64,000 bases of DNA, from the NCBI GenBank assembly GCA_947069175.1, contig CAMTDV010000023.1:88815563-88879562 (forward strand), given 5' to 3'. This stretch comes from Scalesia atractyloides. Taxonomy: Eukaryota > Streptophyta > Magnoliopsida > Asterales > Asteraceae. The position numbers were made by a program, and so were the translations under genes. The notes below the pieces were generated by a model that saw only the letters and a program-made list of their open reading frames with translations, had not been told where the DNA came from and did not search any database. Of the stretch, positions 52,596 through 63,168 are shown in pieces (positions within the stretch are counted from its first letter, which is position 1; each line of letters begins with the position of its first letter).

Positions 52596-54308
52596 ATGGG
52601 TCGTGAAAGGAAAGACAAAGGAAAAGGTGTAGCCGGGTCATTTAGCAACCGGGGGGACCAACCTAAGAGACGTAGGTTGGTGTTACAAAGGGATGTGGAA
52701 GAGGAAGAGCAACAACAACAAGAAGAGGAAGTGGTTTATGTCAAACCAAATTGGACATCCGGTGTATTGTCGGATCAAGCGGATAGATGGCAAGTTGAAC
52801 TCTTTCATGACAAGATGAACTCATTGGCTAATAGAAAATAAGGGTTCATTTGTGAAAAGGTGGTCCGGGAAAAAGACTTTGTGCCTTTTGATGTTATCAT
52901 TAAGTTTAAGGCGTTAGGATGGGAGAAAGCTCTAAAATGTTATGATGAGGATGACAAGAATTTGTTCGCGGATGAGATTCAAGAGTGGATGGCTACGTTG
53001 ACATGTCCACCATACAATAAGCTCAGTGAATGGTATTAATGTGACGATGTCGTCTGAGACGTTAAGGAAAGTAGCAAGATTGGATAGCAAGCCGGCAAAC
53101 AAGTACATGTTCCCAAGTTTGGATGACCTTTACTTTCAACCCGAAAAGCACCCAACGTGGGATACGATGGTAGAGGCTTTATTTTTGCCTGGCATGTGGC
53201 AGGGAAAGCTTTATAGGAAGAATTTGAGAAACAAAGCAAAGTTGAAGTTGGTGATTTGTTCGCATAATGTAATTTCAAGAAGGGGTGACAAGGTAGGGGT
53301 CCGTTATCCCGAGGTGCCCATTTTGTATACCTTGTTAATTGGAAGACCTCTTATCCCATTTCGATACTTGGTGCTTAATAATGTGTGGATAAGCCGAAAT
53401 AGTGTCGAAAGGAAAATAATACCCCACTACCGATTGATCACGACATTGTTGAAGTTGTATGGTCGTGCTGAAGACAAGGGAGCACCCAAAAAGTATAAGC
53501 CATTCAATTTGAAGAAGTTGGGTATTGGTTGGGAGTATAAGCAGTCGGATAGGTATCATAAGCTGAAAAGTGATGGTCAGAGATGGAGGGCGTTGAAGGC
53601 TGATGTGACTGTTGCTACCGGGCGAGGTAGATGACCCGGATAAGCACCCCCAAAAGTGGGGATGATGATTACCATGACAATCCAAGCGAGCATGATAGTA
53701 ACAGATAAGGCTGGATCAAGTCGGTGTACTCAAAAGAGGGGCCAACTCGATCTGCTTACGTGAGGACGACCCTATTTGATTATGTGAATCAACCATTTGA
53801 TCCGAAATGGGCCCATCAGGGGACTATTCATGATGTCGTAATCAATACTCGACCACCCAAGTTTTATCATTTGGCTGAAACTATGCAAGCATCATTTGGC
53901 CATCAGACGTTTGTTGGGGCGAGTATGGAACTGGCATTGAAGCAAGGGCATGATCGACAGGAGGCATGGAATCATACGCATGCTTACGCATTCGAACAGG
54001 AGATACAACATGTATTTGGATGATAGGAACCAGCGTTATGCATGATGCATGGCATGCCGGGCAGCCAGTTGTGGCTGATCCACCGATTGTGGATTACACT
54101 ACGTTACCACCGTATGATGGTAGTATTTCATATCCTAAGCAGTCATTGTATCACTCTATGTGGGTGGATCCACATCATGACCAAGTTATACATGAAGCTG
54201 TTCAATAACATGAAAGACGAGAAGGGAGGTAGTAGTAGTAGCGGTCAAGGTGCATTTGGATTTGGAGAGTTTACAGACGTTATGACGTCCATCTTTGGGC
54301 CACCTTAA
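52596..54308 (+). pseudogene. E1 env-like accessory ORF (Athila type)
   Basis: Start MGRERKDKGKGVAGSFSNRG, a basic N-terminus, then a Glu/Gln run (EEEEQQQQEEEVV). A TAA at 52839-52841 is followed in the same frame by GFICEKVVREKDFVPFD and LFADEIQEWMATLTCPPY. The frame shifts near 53030 to NVTMSSETLRKVARLDS, MFPSLDDLYFQPEKHPTWD, VPILYTLLIGRPLIPFRYLV and KPFNLKKLGIGWEYKQSDRY (to 53634). Later pieces at 53724-54023 (HQTFVGASMELALKQGHDRQ) and to 54308 complete it. Position after pol and general form fit the env-like/ORF-1 protein of Athila elements. I see no signal peptide and no clear transmembrane helix in the surviving frames, so a true envelope role is doubtful. Confidence 0.6.
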
Positions 54309-55396
54309 CTGCGGTACTACTAAGCTGCACTGGCAGCTACTCAAGTTGTATATTATCTTGTACAGTTTGTTTCTTGTATCTTTTGAATATTGTGGTTTGG
54401 GTGGATGGGTGGTGTTTTGATGTTTTGATGTTAAGGGTTGAGAAAGTTGGGAGTGTTCTAGTTTAAGGTGTAAATATTATGTTTTATAAAAAAAAGAAGA
54501 AAAAGAAATTGTGTTTTGTAGCGATCATTCCTTCCAAAGCCATACATTGGGGACAATGTATCCCAAATGTGGGGATGGGGGAAATTTTTGAAAATTTAAA
54601 AAACAAGCAAGTGTCGTCTGAATTGAACGCTTAACATTGCACCTATACAACATACTGACAACCCTTTATCCTTACATGGTGAGTGTTTGGGCCACACATT
54701 TGCGTTGATGATAATCCTTTCTTTGATTGAGAGTGGCAATGTGTGGTAGTACATTAGAACTTGTGCAATAGATGCGTTCTAAGGCCGTAACTTAACATTT
54801 GTATGTGATGAAGGCATTAGGTTAGCCTCGTCTAGAAGTGTGCGGTTGTGGGAATTTGGGGGTTGGGCCTCATACATTAAAGATATGAGCATGGTAGGGA
54901 GAGCGGTAGGGGTTTGGTCCATTAGTAGTCATATTTGAGCTTATTGCCTATCATTTGATAACTCGTACCTACCTCCCAAAGTTGTTATTCTTATGAGAAG
55001 ATCCGACCTAGTAGTTCTTTTGTGTATATTGTGTATTTGTGTTTGATTTAAAAAATAAAATAAAATAGAAAATAAAGAAAAAAGAAAAAAAAAGGAAGCA
55101 AGATGTTGTAGTTAGCATTTGAGTTTGTTTAGATGTAATAACAAGCTTATTATTGTGAGATCACATATATGCCTTGAGTGTATTCTAGCACATTTTTGCT
55201 AGCCACCATATATCACCGGGAGGAGGGTCATTGTGAGGGGTTGTTGTGTGGTTGATAATGGGAAGCTTGCAAAGAAGGTGGGTACTTACTTGGTTTGGGT
55301 CGCTCTAGTGTGTTAAGTTTATTGTTTGGTTAAGATCATTGGTGAGGTGTTTTGAATGAGTTGCTTGGGGGCAAGCAACAGGTAATTGTGGGGATG
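54309..55396 (+). other. E1 3' untranslated region with purine tracts
   Basis: No gene. A further purine-rich motif AAATGTGGGGATGGGGGAAA lies at about 54565-54584. The polypurine tract abutting the 3' LTR is ATTGTGGGGATG at 55385-55396. The tract between 55045 and 55100 is A-rich simple sequence. Confidence 0.6.
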
Positions 55397-56529
55397 TGAC
55401 GGGTGGACCGTAGGACAACCCTTAAATGATATAAATGTAATTAAAATCGTATGTTTAAATGTATTATTGTAAGGGATTGGATAACTACCGTGTGTTTGTC
55501 ATGTCAGGTACAAAAGGTGTAGATGGCGGAAAGAAAAAAAAGCTTGGTGAAGAGCGGAAGCGGATTGGAAAGATGAAGATGTTTGAAGAATCAAGGAAGG
55601 TGAAACTGGTTACTACTGTAAGCTATGGTAGACTCTTAAATGTAAAAATGTCACCGTAGCTCAGTAGCCTCCCACCTTAGCATTTTGAAGACCACCGTAG
55701 CTTACGGTGGATGCCAGACGAAAAAGCTTGTTTTCTTTATAGTTGTTGGTGAGGAGAGACTCTTGGTTGTCCTTTTCATAATTCTCGTTTCAGAACTTAT
55801 TAGAGGAGAAATTAGGGTTGGAAAACATTGTTTTGGGTGTTTCTATCATTGCTTTTTCATCTTTGATTCATATGAATAACGGAATGGAAGTGATGATGAT
55901 CAACCGAACGATGAGCGGCTAATTTCCTTTATGTTTTCTTTCCGATTGTAAGGTTTTCTATTGAATGCTTTGTCATTGTTTATGTTATTTATAGGATAGT
56001 TTTTTGTTTTTTTTATTACATTGCTATGGTGATTGTGTGTTTGTTCGTATTGTTAAATTTCTTATTCTGAACTATCAGTTCTAGGTGCCATAGGCAATCA
56101 ATATTTATTGGGAGGGATTTGGGGTTGGCTATACGTAACTGATTATCGGGTGACAACCTTGCGTTCTTGTAATCCAAGTACTTGGTTCCCTTTTATCACA
56201 ATCAAGCACACACTAACGAACTACGTCTATGTAGTTCATCCCAATTAAACTTTGACATTGTCATTTATAGAAAACCTGAAACTAGGGGAAAACGTTCTTT
56301 CTCATTTCTGAATACAAAAGTTGTTAAGTGATAATTAGTTAATTTTAGTTTTACAAACCAACCAATCAAATCTTAAGATTAATTTTCTTCAATTTTAATT
56401 TTATGAGTTGTAATTTACAAGCTACTTAGAAAACACATTTTCCACAAACTCCCTGTGTTCGATACCCATTTACCACTATCTAATTAGTGTATTTGGTTTA
56501 TTTTTGAGTGAGACTTCGACCTCACATCA
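55397..56529 (+). repeat. E1 3' LTR
   Basis: 1133 bp, pairs with 4129-5101. It contains CCACCGTAGCTTACGGTGG at 55692-55710, a perfect 8-bp inverted repeat around GCT, in the stretch missing from the 5' LTR. Confidence 0.92.
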
Positions 56530-57880
56530 CCGGGCTCAACATTGATGGGAGATGGATATCGAAACCAACTAAGGTGAAAAGAGAGAAATTATGAAGTTCT
56601 TTAGGAATCGTTTTGTGGAAGATAGGATTGTTAGACCTCAAATTATGTGTGAAGATATAAAAAAATTGGCGGACATCGATAAACAACTCCTGGTTCAATG
56701 ATTCTCGGTTGAAAAAATTAAATCAGAAGTGGCTGAGTGTGGTAATGATAAATCGCCCGGGCCAGACGGGTTAAACATGAAGTTCATAAAGTCGTTTTGG
56801 TATTTCTTCGAGAAGGACTTCAAAGGTGTTTTGGATAATATTTTGTTCACGAGGAATTTAGCGTGGGCTGCGAATCATCATTTGTCTCTTTAATTCCAAA
56901 AATTAAAGACCCAGTGGATTTAAATAATTACAGGCCTATAAACCTTATTGGGATAATTAGTAAGGTTGTCTCAAAAGTGCTTGCGAATCGTCTTAAGAAG
57001 GTGATTGTATCGATAATTTCGGATTCTCAGTAAGCTTTCTTGAAAGGGAATTACATATTGGACGGACCACTTATTATCAATTAAATCTTTAGGTGGGGAA
57101 AGAAGTACAAGAAAAAAGGTTTTTTCTTAGAGATTTGATTTCAAAAAGGCGTATGACAACGTGAATTGGAATTTTCTTTTATCGACTATGGCTCAAATGG
57201 GATTTCTAGATTGGTGGTGTCTTTAGATTAAAGGAATTTTAAAATCTTCGAGGTCGTCGGTGCTTGTGAATGGTTCCCCTATCCAGTTCCAATGTTTCAA
57301 AGGCTTGAGGGAGTTATTGGTGGTTTTAAATTACCTAACGATGGACCAATTATTTCTCATCTTTTTATGTGGATGATGCGATCATCCTTGGGGAGTGGTC
57401 TAAGGAGTGTATCTCGAACGTGGTCCGTACCCTTCGTATTTCGCATATATATTCGGGACTCAAGATTAACCTTGCTAAGTCAAGCTTTTTTGCTATTTCT
57501 CCCTTTCTTTTTATCTTAGTTATGGAAGTATTATCGTGCATGCTAGACAAACCTAAGAAGGAGGGAGTTATTGGTGGTTTTAAATTACCTAACGATGGAG
57601 CGATTATTTCTCATCTTTTGTATGTGGATGATGCGATCATCCTCGGGGAGTGGTCTAAGGAGTGTATCTCGAACGTGGTCCGTACCCTTCGTATTTTGCA
57701 TATATGTTCGGGACTCAAGATTAACCTTGCTAAGTCGAGCATTTTTGCTATTGGAGTGGGGTCGGCGGAGTTAGGGGATATTGCTTCCCTTATTGGGTGG
57801 AGAGCGTGGGATTTCCCATTTACCTATCTTGGCTTAAAAGTTGGGGCTAACATGAATCGGGTTTCAAATTAGAGTCTGGT
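56530..57880 (+). pseudogene. LINE reverse transcriptase remnant with internal duplication
   Basis: INIDGRWISKPTKVKREIMKFF, then CGNDKSPGPDGLNMKFIKSF (RT motif 1) at 56730-56800, then stops. FDFKKAYDNVNWNFL (motif with catalytic Asp) is near 57137-57175 and SVLVNGSPIQF near 57250. A 254-bp segment with the YVDD loop is duplicated (57307 and 57561). The downstream copy reads LLYVDDAIILGEW intact, the upstream copy has lost one base before the loop. SPFLFILVMEVLSCM lies between copies. FTYLGLKVG at 57821-57847 ends the domain. The RT is dead. Confidence 0.78.
57307..57751 (+). repeat. 254-bp offset direct duplication in LINE RT
   Basis: GAGGGAGTTATTGGTGG starts at both 57307 and 57561, and identity continues through CTTGCTAAGTC to TTTTTGCTATT (57497/57751) with few changes. 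It replaces the QGDP part of RT motif 4. CTATT occurs at the downstream junction of both copies. Confidence 0.88.
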
Positions 57881-59240
57881 TTATGAAACTTTCGAGACGA
57901 GATTATCCAAATGGAAAGCCTCTCAATTATCTATCGGAGGAAGAGTGACTCTTATTAAATGCGTTCTTGAAAGTTATCTAATTATTATTTTTCCTTGTAT
58001 AAAGCCCCAATTAAACTCATCAATGATTTGGAGTAAAAAATAAGGAGATTCCTATGGGGAGGCGACGATGTTAATAACAGTCTTCATTGGGCGGCCTGGA
58101 ATACGATGACATTACCAAAAGATTGTGAAGGGCCCAGTCTTAGTAAGGTAAAAGGTATTAATATTTTGCTCTTGGCAAAATGGGGTTGGTGGCTAAAGTC
58201 GGACCAGAACTAACTATGGGTAAGAGTGGTGGAAGCTATCCATAATACGAGATTATGCTGGAAGTTTATCCCGTTTAGAAAGTCGATGGGTGGGGTGTTG
58301 TGTAATATTGCTAATGTGCTTTCTAGAACCATTATCGATGGGATCCCTTTGAGGATTTTTTTTAAAAGCAAAAAGGAAATCCGGAGGATACCTCTTTTTG
58401 GCTTGACCCAGGGCTGTGTAATGAGCCTCTTAGAAATAAATTCCCTAAGCTCTTCAAATTGGAATGTGAAAAGAGATGCAAGGTGTCGGATTGGATTAAC
58501 AGCAGAAACAGTGGGCCGACAGTTGAGCTTGGTTATATTTGGGCTTGGAATAGGAACTTATCGGCTGTTGTTGAAGTCAACGAGTTAATAGAATTATGCA
58601 GCATGATATACGGCTTCAGTTTAGATGAGAATCGTGATGTTTGGGAATGGATAGGAGCCAACGGAAACAATATGGTTGCCTGCGAAATGCAATGTTTTTA
58701 TTTGGAGGACGGCCATGAACAAGATTGCTACGGTGGAAGCTTTGATGATAAGAAGCATTGATATTCCGGATTCAAGTTGCACTTTGTGTAGAGATGGAGA
58801 AGACTCGATGGCGCATATATTTACCTCATGCTATGTGTCTTCGGTGATTGGAATCAAATTAGTAAGTGGTGCAAAATTCAGAACTTGTTCTTCTTCGATT
58901 TTAAAGATATCACTCAAATACACGAGTATGTGGGGTTAAAAGGAGCTAAGAAGGAGGTTCTTAAGGGGATCATTAGGATCGGATGTTGGTGTATTTGGAA
59001 GGCCAGAAACAGAGCTAGATTTGACAACAAAGAGTTAGATAAAAGCGATGGGTTTTTTTATGGCCGGAGACATTATGCGTGAGATAAAAGCGATGGGTGT
59101 TTATGGCTAAAAAATAGGTCGAAGTCCAAAGATATTTCTTGGCAAGATTGGTGTAAATTTGTAATTATATAGTGTTTGTGTTGTGTCGGGGCCCTCAGTT
59201 TAAGGTTTGGTCGTGTTTTAATGAAATTTATATTAGAAAA
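57881..59240 (+). pseudogene. LINE C-terminal region with zf-RVT domain
   Basis: Frames keep WKASQLSIGGRVTLIK and LWGGDDVN.. near 57905-58075, then FWLDPGLC-like shifted pieces. After 58670 the zinc-binding zf-RVT segment appears: MPAKCNVFIWRTAMNKIATV, SCTLCRDGEDSMAHIFTSC (CX2C..HX4C), then WNQISKWCKIQ, GCWCIWKARNRARFDN and SWQDWCKF near 59140. This is the usual C-terminus of Asteraceae-type LINE pol. It contains at least three frameshifts. Confidence 0.7.
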
Positions 59241-59245
59241 AAACA

Positions 59246-59741
59246 GTGTAAAAATATTGATGTGGCACCCTATCCACCCAAAACTAGGATCCGGCAAGTT
59301 GTTTGATATTATAATTGACTTGGTTTATGATGCTTGTCATTATGGATATGTATTTGTTTTTCTTGTATTGCTTTGTCCATTGGGGCCTTATTGATAAAAG
59401 TGATTTGAAATTTTCAATAACAATAATAAAAGGAAATATAAAACATGATCGTAAGGTAGACAAATCTTTTATGGTCATCGAGATCAGATCAAAAGGCAAG
59501 ATCCTTTAATCTCGGAAAATTAAAATTAAGTGTTAACAAATGACAAAAGAAAAAATAATAAAAAAGAAATCTTACTAAATGCGTTCATATCTTCCAAAAC
59601 CACAAAATCGTTTCTTTTCAACTCTTCCTTCACCTAGTCAACGGAGATTTAACATCGCCAGATATCAAAAGTGCGCTTGGGTGTACACTTTGGTCCGGTT
59701 CTATGGCAAAATCAAAATTGCTAGCGAAATGTTTGTATTTG
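59246..59741. other. Unassigned spacer
   Basis: AT-rich sequence with no recognisable gene. The frames here are short and lack motif support. Confidence 0.3.
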
Positions 59742-60109
59742 GATTATTGAAAACAAGTCGGTTTCGGTTTTAGCAGCGGGTTGGTTCGGTTTTCGTAACA
59801 AAATTTCATAATTTAAAAATAAAAAGAATAATACAAGATTTAATAATCTTTCTTAGATGTTTATATTTAAGTTAATAGGTTTAACCTGTTTAATTAATAT
59901 TGTTCACATATGTCTATCTAATTTCGATTATTGAAAACAAGTTGGTTTCGGTTTTAGCAGCGGGTTGGTTCGGTTTTCAAAATAAAATTTTGTAGGATTT
60001 AAAAATAAAAAGAATAATACAAGATTTAATAATCTTTCTTGGATGTTTATATTTAAGTTATTATGTTTAGCTTGTTTAATTAATATTATTCACATATGTC
60101 TATCTAATA
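59742..60109. repeat. 184-bp tandem repeat, two copies
   Basis: Both copies begin GATTATTGAAAACAAG (59742, 59926) and share GGTTTTAGCAGCGGGTTGG and AATAATACAAGATTTAATAA. The last part (TTTAAGTTATTATGTTTAAC.. to CTATCTAA) also recurs within the next array, linking the two. Confidence 0.8.
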
Positions 60110-60117
60110 TATATTTA

Positions 60118-61089
60118 GAGTAAAATGCAAAATGATTCTTGAGTTTAGATCACTTTAGTATGAAAATGAAACTTTTTGTATTTTTGTCACTTTTCATTTT
60201 TATTGCCGTTTCATCCAATTGGTAACTGTGTTAAAATTTTATGTCAACTTTCCCCATTTTTTTCGTTTTACTCATTTAATTAAAATATATTATAGCATAA
60301 AATAACAATTATACTTAAGTTATTATGTTTCTTAGATATTTGTATTTAAGTTATTATGTTTAACCTGTTTAATTAATATTGTTTACATATGCCTATCTAA
60401 TATATATTTAGAGTAAAATGCAAAATGGTTCTTGAGTTTAGATCACTTTAGTGTAAACATGAACCTTTTTGTATTTTTGTCACTTAGGTTTCATTTTTAT
60501 TGCCGTTTTCATCCAATTGGTAACTGAGTTAAAATTTTCTGTTAAGCTTCCCCTTTTTTTCGTTTTACGCATTTAATTAAAATATATTATAGCATAAAAT
60601 AACAATTATACTTAAGTTATTATGTTTCTTAGATATTTATATTTAAGTTATTATGTATAACCTGTTCAATTAATATTGTTTACATATGCCTATCTAATAT
60701 ATATTTCGAGGAAAATGCAAAATGGTTCTTGAGTTTAGATCACTTTATATAAAGATGAAACTTTTTGTATTCGTATCACTTAGGTTTCATTTTTATTGCC
60801 ATTTTCATCCAATTGGTAACTGATTTAAAATTTTCTGTTAACTTTCCCCTTTTTTTCGGTTTACTCATTTAATTAAAATATATTATAGCATAAAATAACA
60901 ATTATACCCTTCATTTAAATGAGGAAACCGAAAAAAGGGGAGTAGTTAATGGAAAATTTTAACTTAGTTTGCCGATTGGATGAAGATAGCAACAAAATTG
61001 TAACCTCAGGGACTCATGCATAACGTTTCATTTTTGGGCTGAAATAGGAAAAATGGCCTAAACTCAGGGACCATTTTAACATTTTACTC
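60118..61089. mobile_element. Inverted-repeat element with internally tripled head
   Basis: The left end GAGTAAAATGCAAAATG (60118) and right end (..CATTTTACTC, ends 61089) are imperfect inverted repeats of about 32 bp. The left-end segment repeats at 60411 and 60708 (periods 293 and 297), so the element has three left ends and one right end. No coding capacity. It resembles the shorter element at 406-629 in its GAGTAAA ends. Confidence 0.65.
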
Positions 61090-62215
61090 CTATTTTTATG
61101 TTACTCATAGTTTTTATTAACACGTGTTCTTTTATATTAATATGAAAATCATGTAACTGTATGTAAAAAAATATTTCTTGTAGCCAATGAATAAATCATT
61201 TTCATGAACGGCCAACAAACACTATACAAGCTTGGGCAAACTCATTGGCAAAAGACCACCCACACCATGCAAACACACATAACACTAGTGACCAGGCCCG
61301 CCCATCGTTCCAGGGGAAACCCACCGCCCCAGTGCCCATTGTGATAAAACCTCTATCCCACCTAGAAATATTGCACCAAGTGAGACACCCTCCCATGACC
61401 TTGATCAATTTTTTTCAAAGATAAATAAACATATTAATGTTTTAATTATAAATACTTAACATTTAAAATTAAAACTTATAGTTTTTTAATTAATATAGAA
61501 CAAACACCTAAAATATGAGTTTTAGGTTATTTGGTTCGGTTTTATTAAAATGCAAAACAGTCACAGAACTGTAAATTTCTGTTTCCTTTTTTTATGGGGT
61601 TTGGTTTTTCCGGTTTTCTAGCTCCCTTAATGGATACTAGGCAACATAAAAAAATCTTGATTCATGTCCTAACTTAGGCTAATCCACATCAAAGTACTTT
61701 TATCAGCATAGCAGTCGTGGCTAAAGACTACACTAAGCGTTCACTAATTCGGATCTTCAATGACCAAAATCTACAGCTATGAAACTGTAATTGAGGGAAT
61801 CAAAACTTCTCAAATACATCTGAAAGAAGATAGGGTGCACCCCATTCCTTAGTCTACAACAAATTAATTTATTAGGTGTTAGGGTTTTGGGTGTACCCTA
61901 ACACCTAAGTCATTAAGGGTGACATGACATGTTAATCGACATTGCACACCGCTGTCTCCTTGGGTTAAGGGGCTTAAAGGGGTTATATGTTGACATTTTA
62001 ACTTGATGTTGAGAAAAATATTTTTTTTCTTTTTTAATCACTTGAAAATATGGTTACGAAGAGTTAACGGGATTAAACCATTTCCTTATGGTGAGATGGA
62101 GTGAAATGGAAAAAGTGAGTAATGTTGCACCCAGACGTAGTTGAGGAGAGCTAAAGTGTACCCCAAGGCCTTAAGAAAATATACATGCAAATACAAATCA
62201 ATAGACTTTTCATCC
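61090..62215. other. Unassigned intergenic region
   Basis: No supported gene. It contains a perfect hairpin at 61872-61908. The stretch 61202-61410 is more GC-rich and looks like a decayed element, but its ends were not found. Confidence 0.3.
61872..61908. repeat. Perfect 14-bp hairpin
   Basis: TTAGGTGTTAGGGT (61872-61885) and its exact complement ACCCTAACACCTAA (61895-61908) around a 9-nt loop. It may be an inverted-repeat transposon core or an RNA hairpin; no further evidence. Confidence 0.8.
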
Positions 62216-62870
62216 TGTCACACCTCGCCCAGACCGGGCTACCGTGACTGATTGATACAGGATACGCACAGCGGAAATAAACTTTATTTATTCACTTGGC
62301 TTAGGGTTTTCATGTACAAGCCTAAACTGGATATGTGGACACAATCTACAAAATATAATACACTTATATATATTTATATATAAGGCTTCCATGACCTTAT
62401 TTTCTATGTACTTGGCCTCTCAACGTCCTACTATCGAAACGTCCTACTATCGAACTTTATGGCTTCAACTATTTTCCCCTGAGATGTGTGTTTTAAAAAA
62501 AATAAAATAAACAAATGAGGTCAGTATAAGTTGATGAGTTCATAAACAGATGATGTTAAAAAAAATTAAATATTATCTTGAAATATTATTTAGACATATA
62601 ATAATTATAGGCAACCCCAAATTCCTTCCCTTCGCCCACTAAGGACAACCGGGATATTCCAAAGCATACAAAGCACCTGGAGATTTAAGACATATATATA
62701 GCCGGAAACTTCTACAACCGGACAACTTATGTTGACCAACATCTAGGGACAAGGTCCCTTGGTAATCAAGCCCATGATAAGTTCCGTCCACCTTGGAATA
62801 TAATAAGCGCTAATTATATGTATATCATCTGGGAATTTGCGAACATCAACTTTTATCTAACACACTGATA
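62216..62870 (-). repeat. Probable gypsy LTR fragment
   Basis: Starts TGTCACACCTCGCCCAG, comparable to the TGTCACACCCCGACC end of the E3/E4/E6 LTRs in minus orientation, with AGCGGAAATAAACTTTATTTATT in the same relative place as AGCGGAATAAAAG. No matching TTACA end or target duplication was found, so it is truncated or of another family. Right boundary is a guess. Confidence 0.45.
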
Positions 62871-63000
62871 ACATATTTCAAGATATCAATTCAGATATCT
62901 TTATATTTTTTAAACTTATTGCAATTCCTATGTTTCCGTAAACAACAACTGTTAGTCAAAATTAACTTGAAGTTCGATTTCATTCTATTCATAAGTAAAC

Positions 63001-63120
63001 AAAGAATTCGAAATCAAGAACAGCCTTTGATTCGCTAACTTTACAGAATTTTGATTTAACAAAGTATTCGAAATCAAGAACAGGCTTTGATTCGCAAACT
63101 TCCCAGAATTTTGATTTACA
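63001..63120. repeat. 60-bp tandem duplication
   Basis: AAAGAATTCGAAATCAAGAA (63001) and AAAGTATTCGAAATCAAGAA (63061) begin two copies with exactly 60-bp period and about six differences. It lies just upstream of the putative gene start at 63169, in what would be its 5' flank or UTR. Confidence 0.88.
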
Positions 63121-63168
63121 TATTTTTCCAGGTTTTGATTTACTGTTCAATTGTATTGTCTCATTATA

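Larger units (their letters stand above)
4129..56529 (+). mobile_element. Athila/Tat-like Ty3/gypsy element E1 hosting the nest
   Basis: Two LTRs (4129-5101, 55397-56529) both start TGACGGGTG and end CTCAC(G/A)TCA. They are bordered by CTGGG (4124-4128) and CCGGG (56530-56534), a 5-bp target duplication with one change. The primer site just inside the 5' LTR resembles the Asp-tRNA site (TGGCGCCGTTGCCGGGG class) typical of Athila/Tat. Order: gag, protease, RT, RNase H, integrase, env-like ORF. Removing inserts E5 (with E6), E2 (with E3) and E4 leaves about 12.5 kb, normal for the lineage. All ORFs are broken, so this is an old copy. Confidence 0.9.
56530..59245 (+). mobile_element. LINE E0, 3' half
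   Basis: Resumes the LINE after E1. It contains RT, the zf-RVT domain and a 3' tail with A-rich sequence at about 59235-59250 (ATTAGAAAAAAACAG). No target duplication matching the 5' flank was found, so the 3' end is approximate. Confidence 0.8.

Noticed and set aside
61202..61408. Minus-strand 68-codon ORF with Trp and Cys
   Set aside because: No start context, homology or neighbours; Trp/Cys content arises from a GC-richer patch of likely transposon origin.
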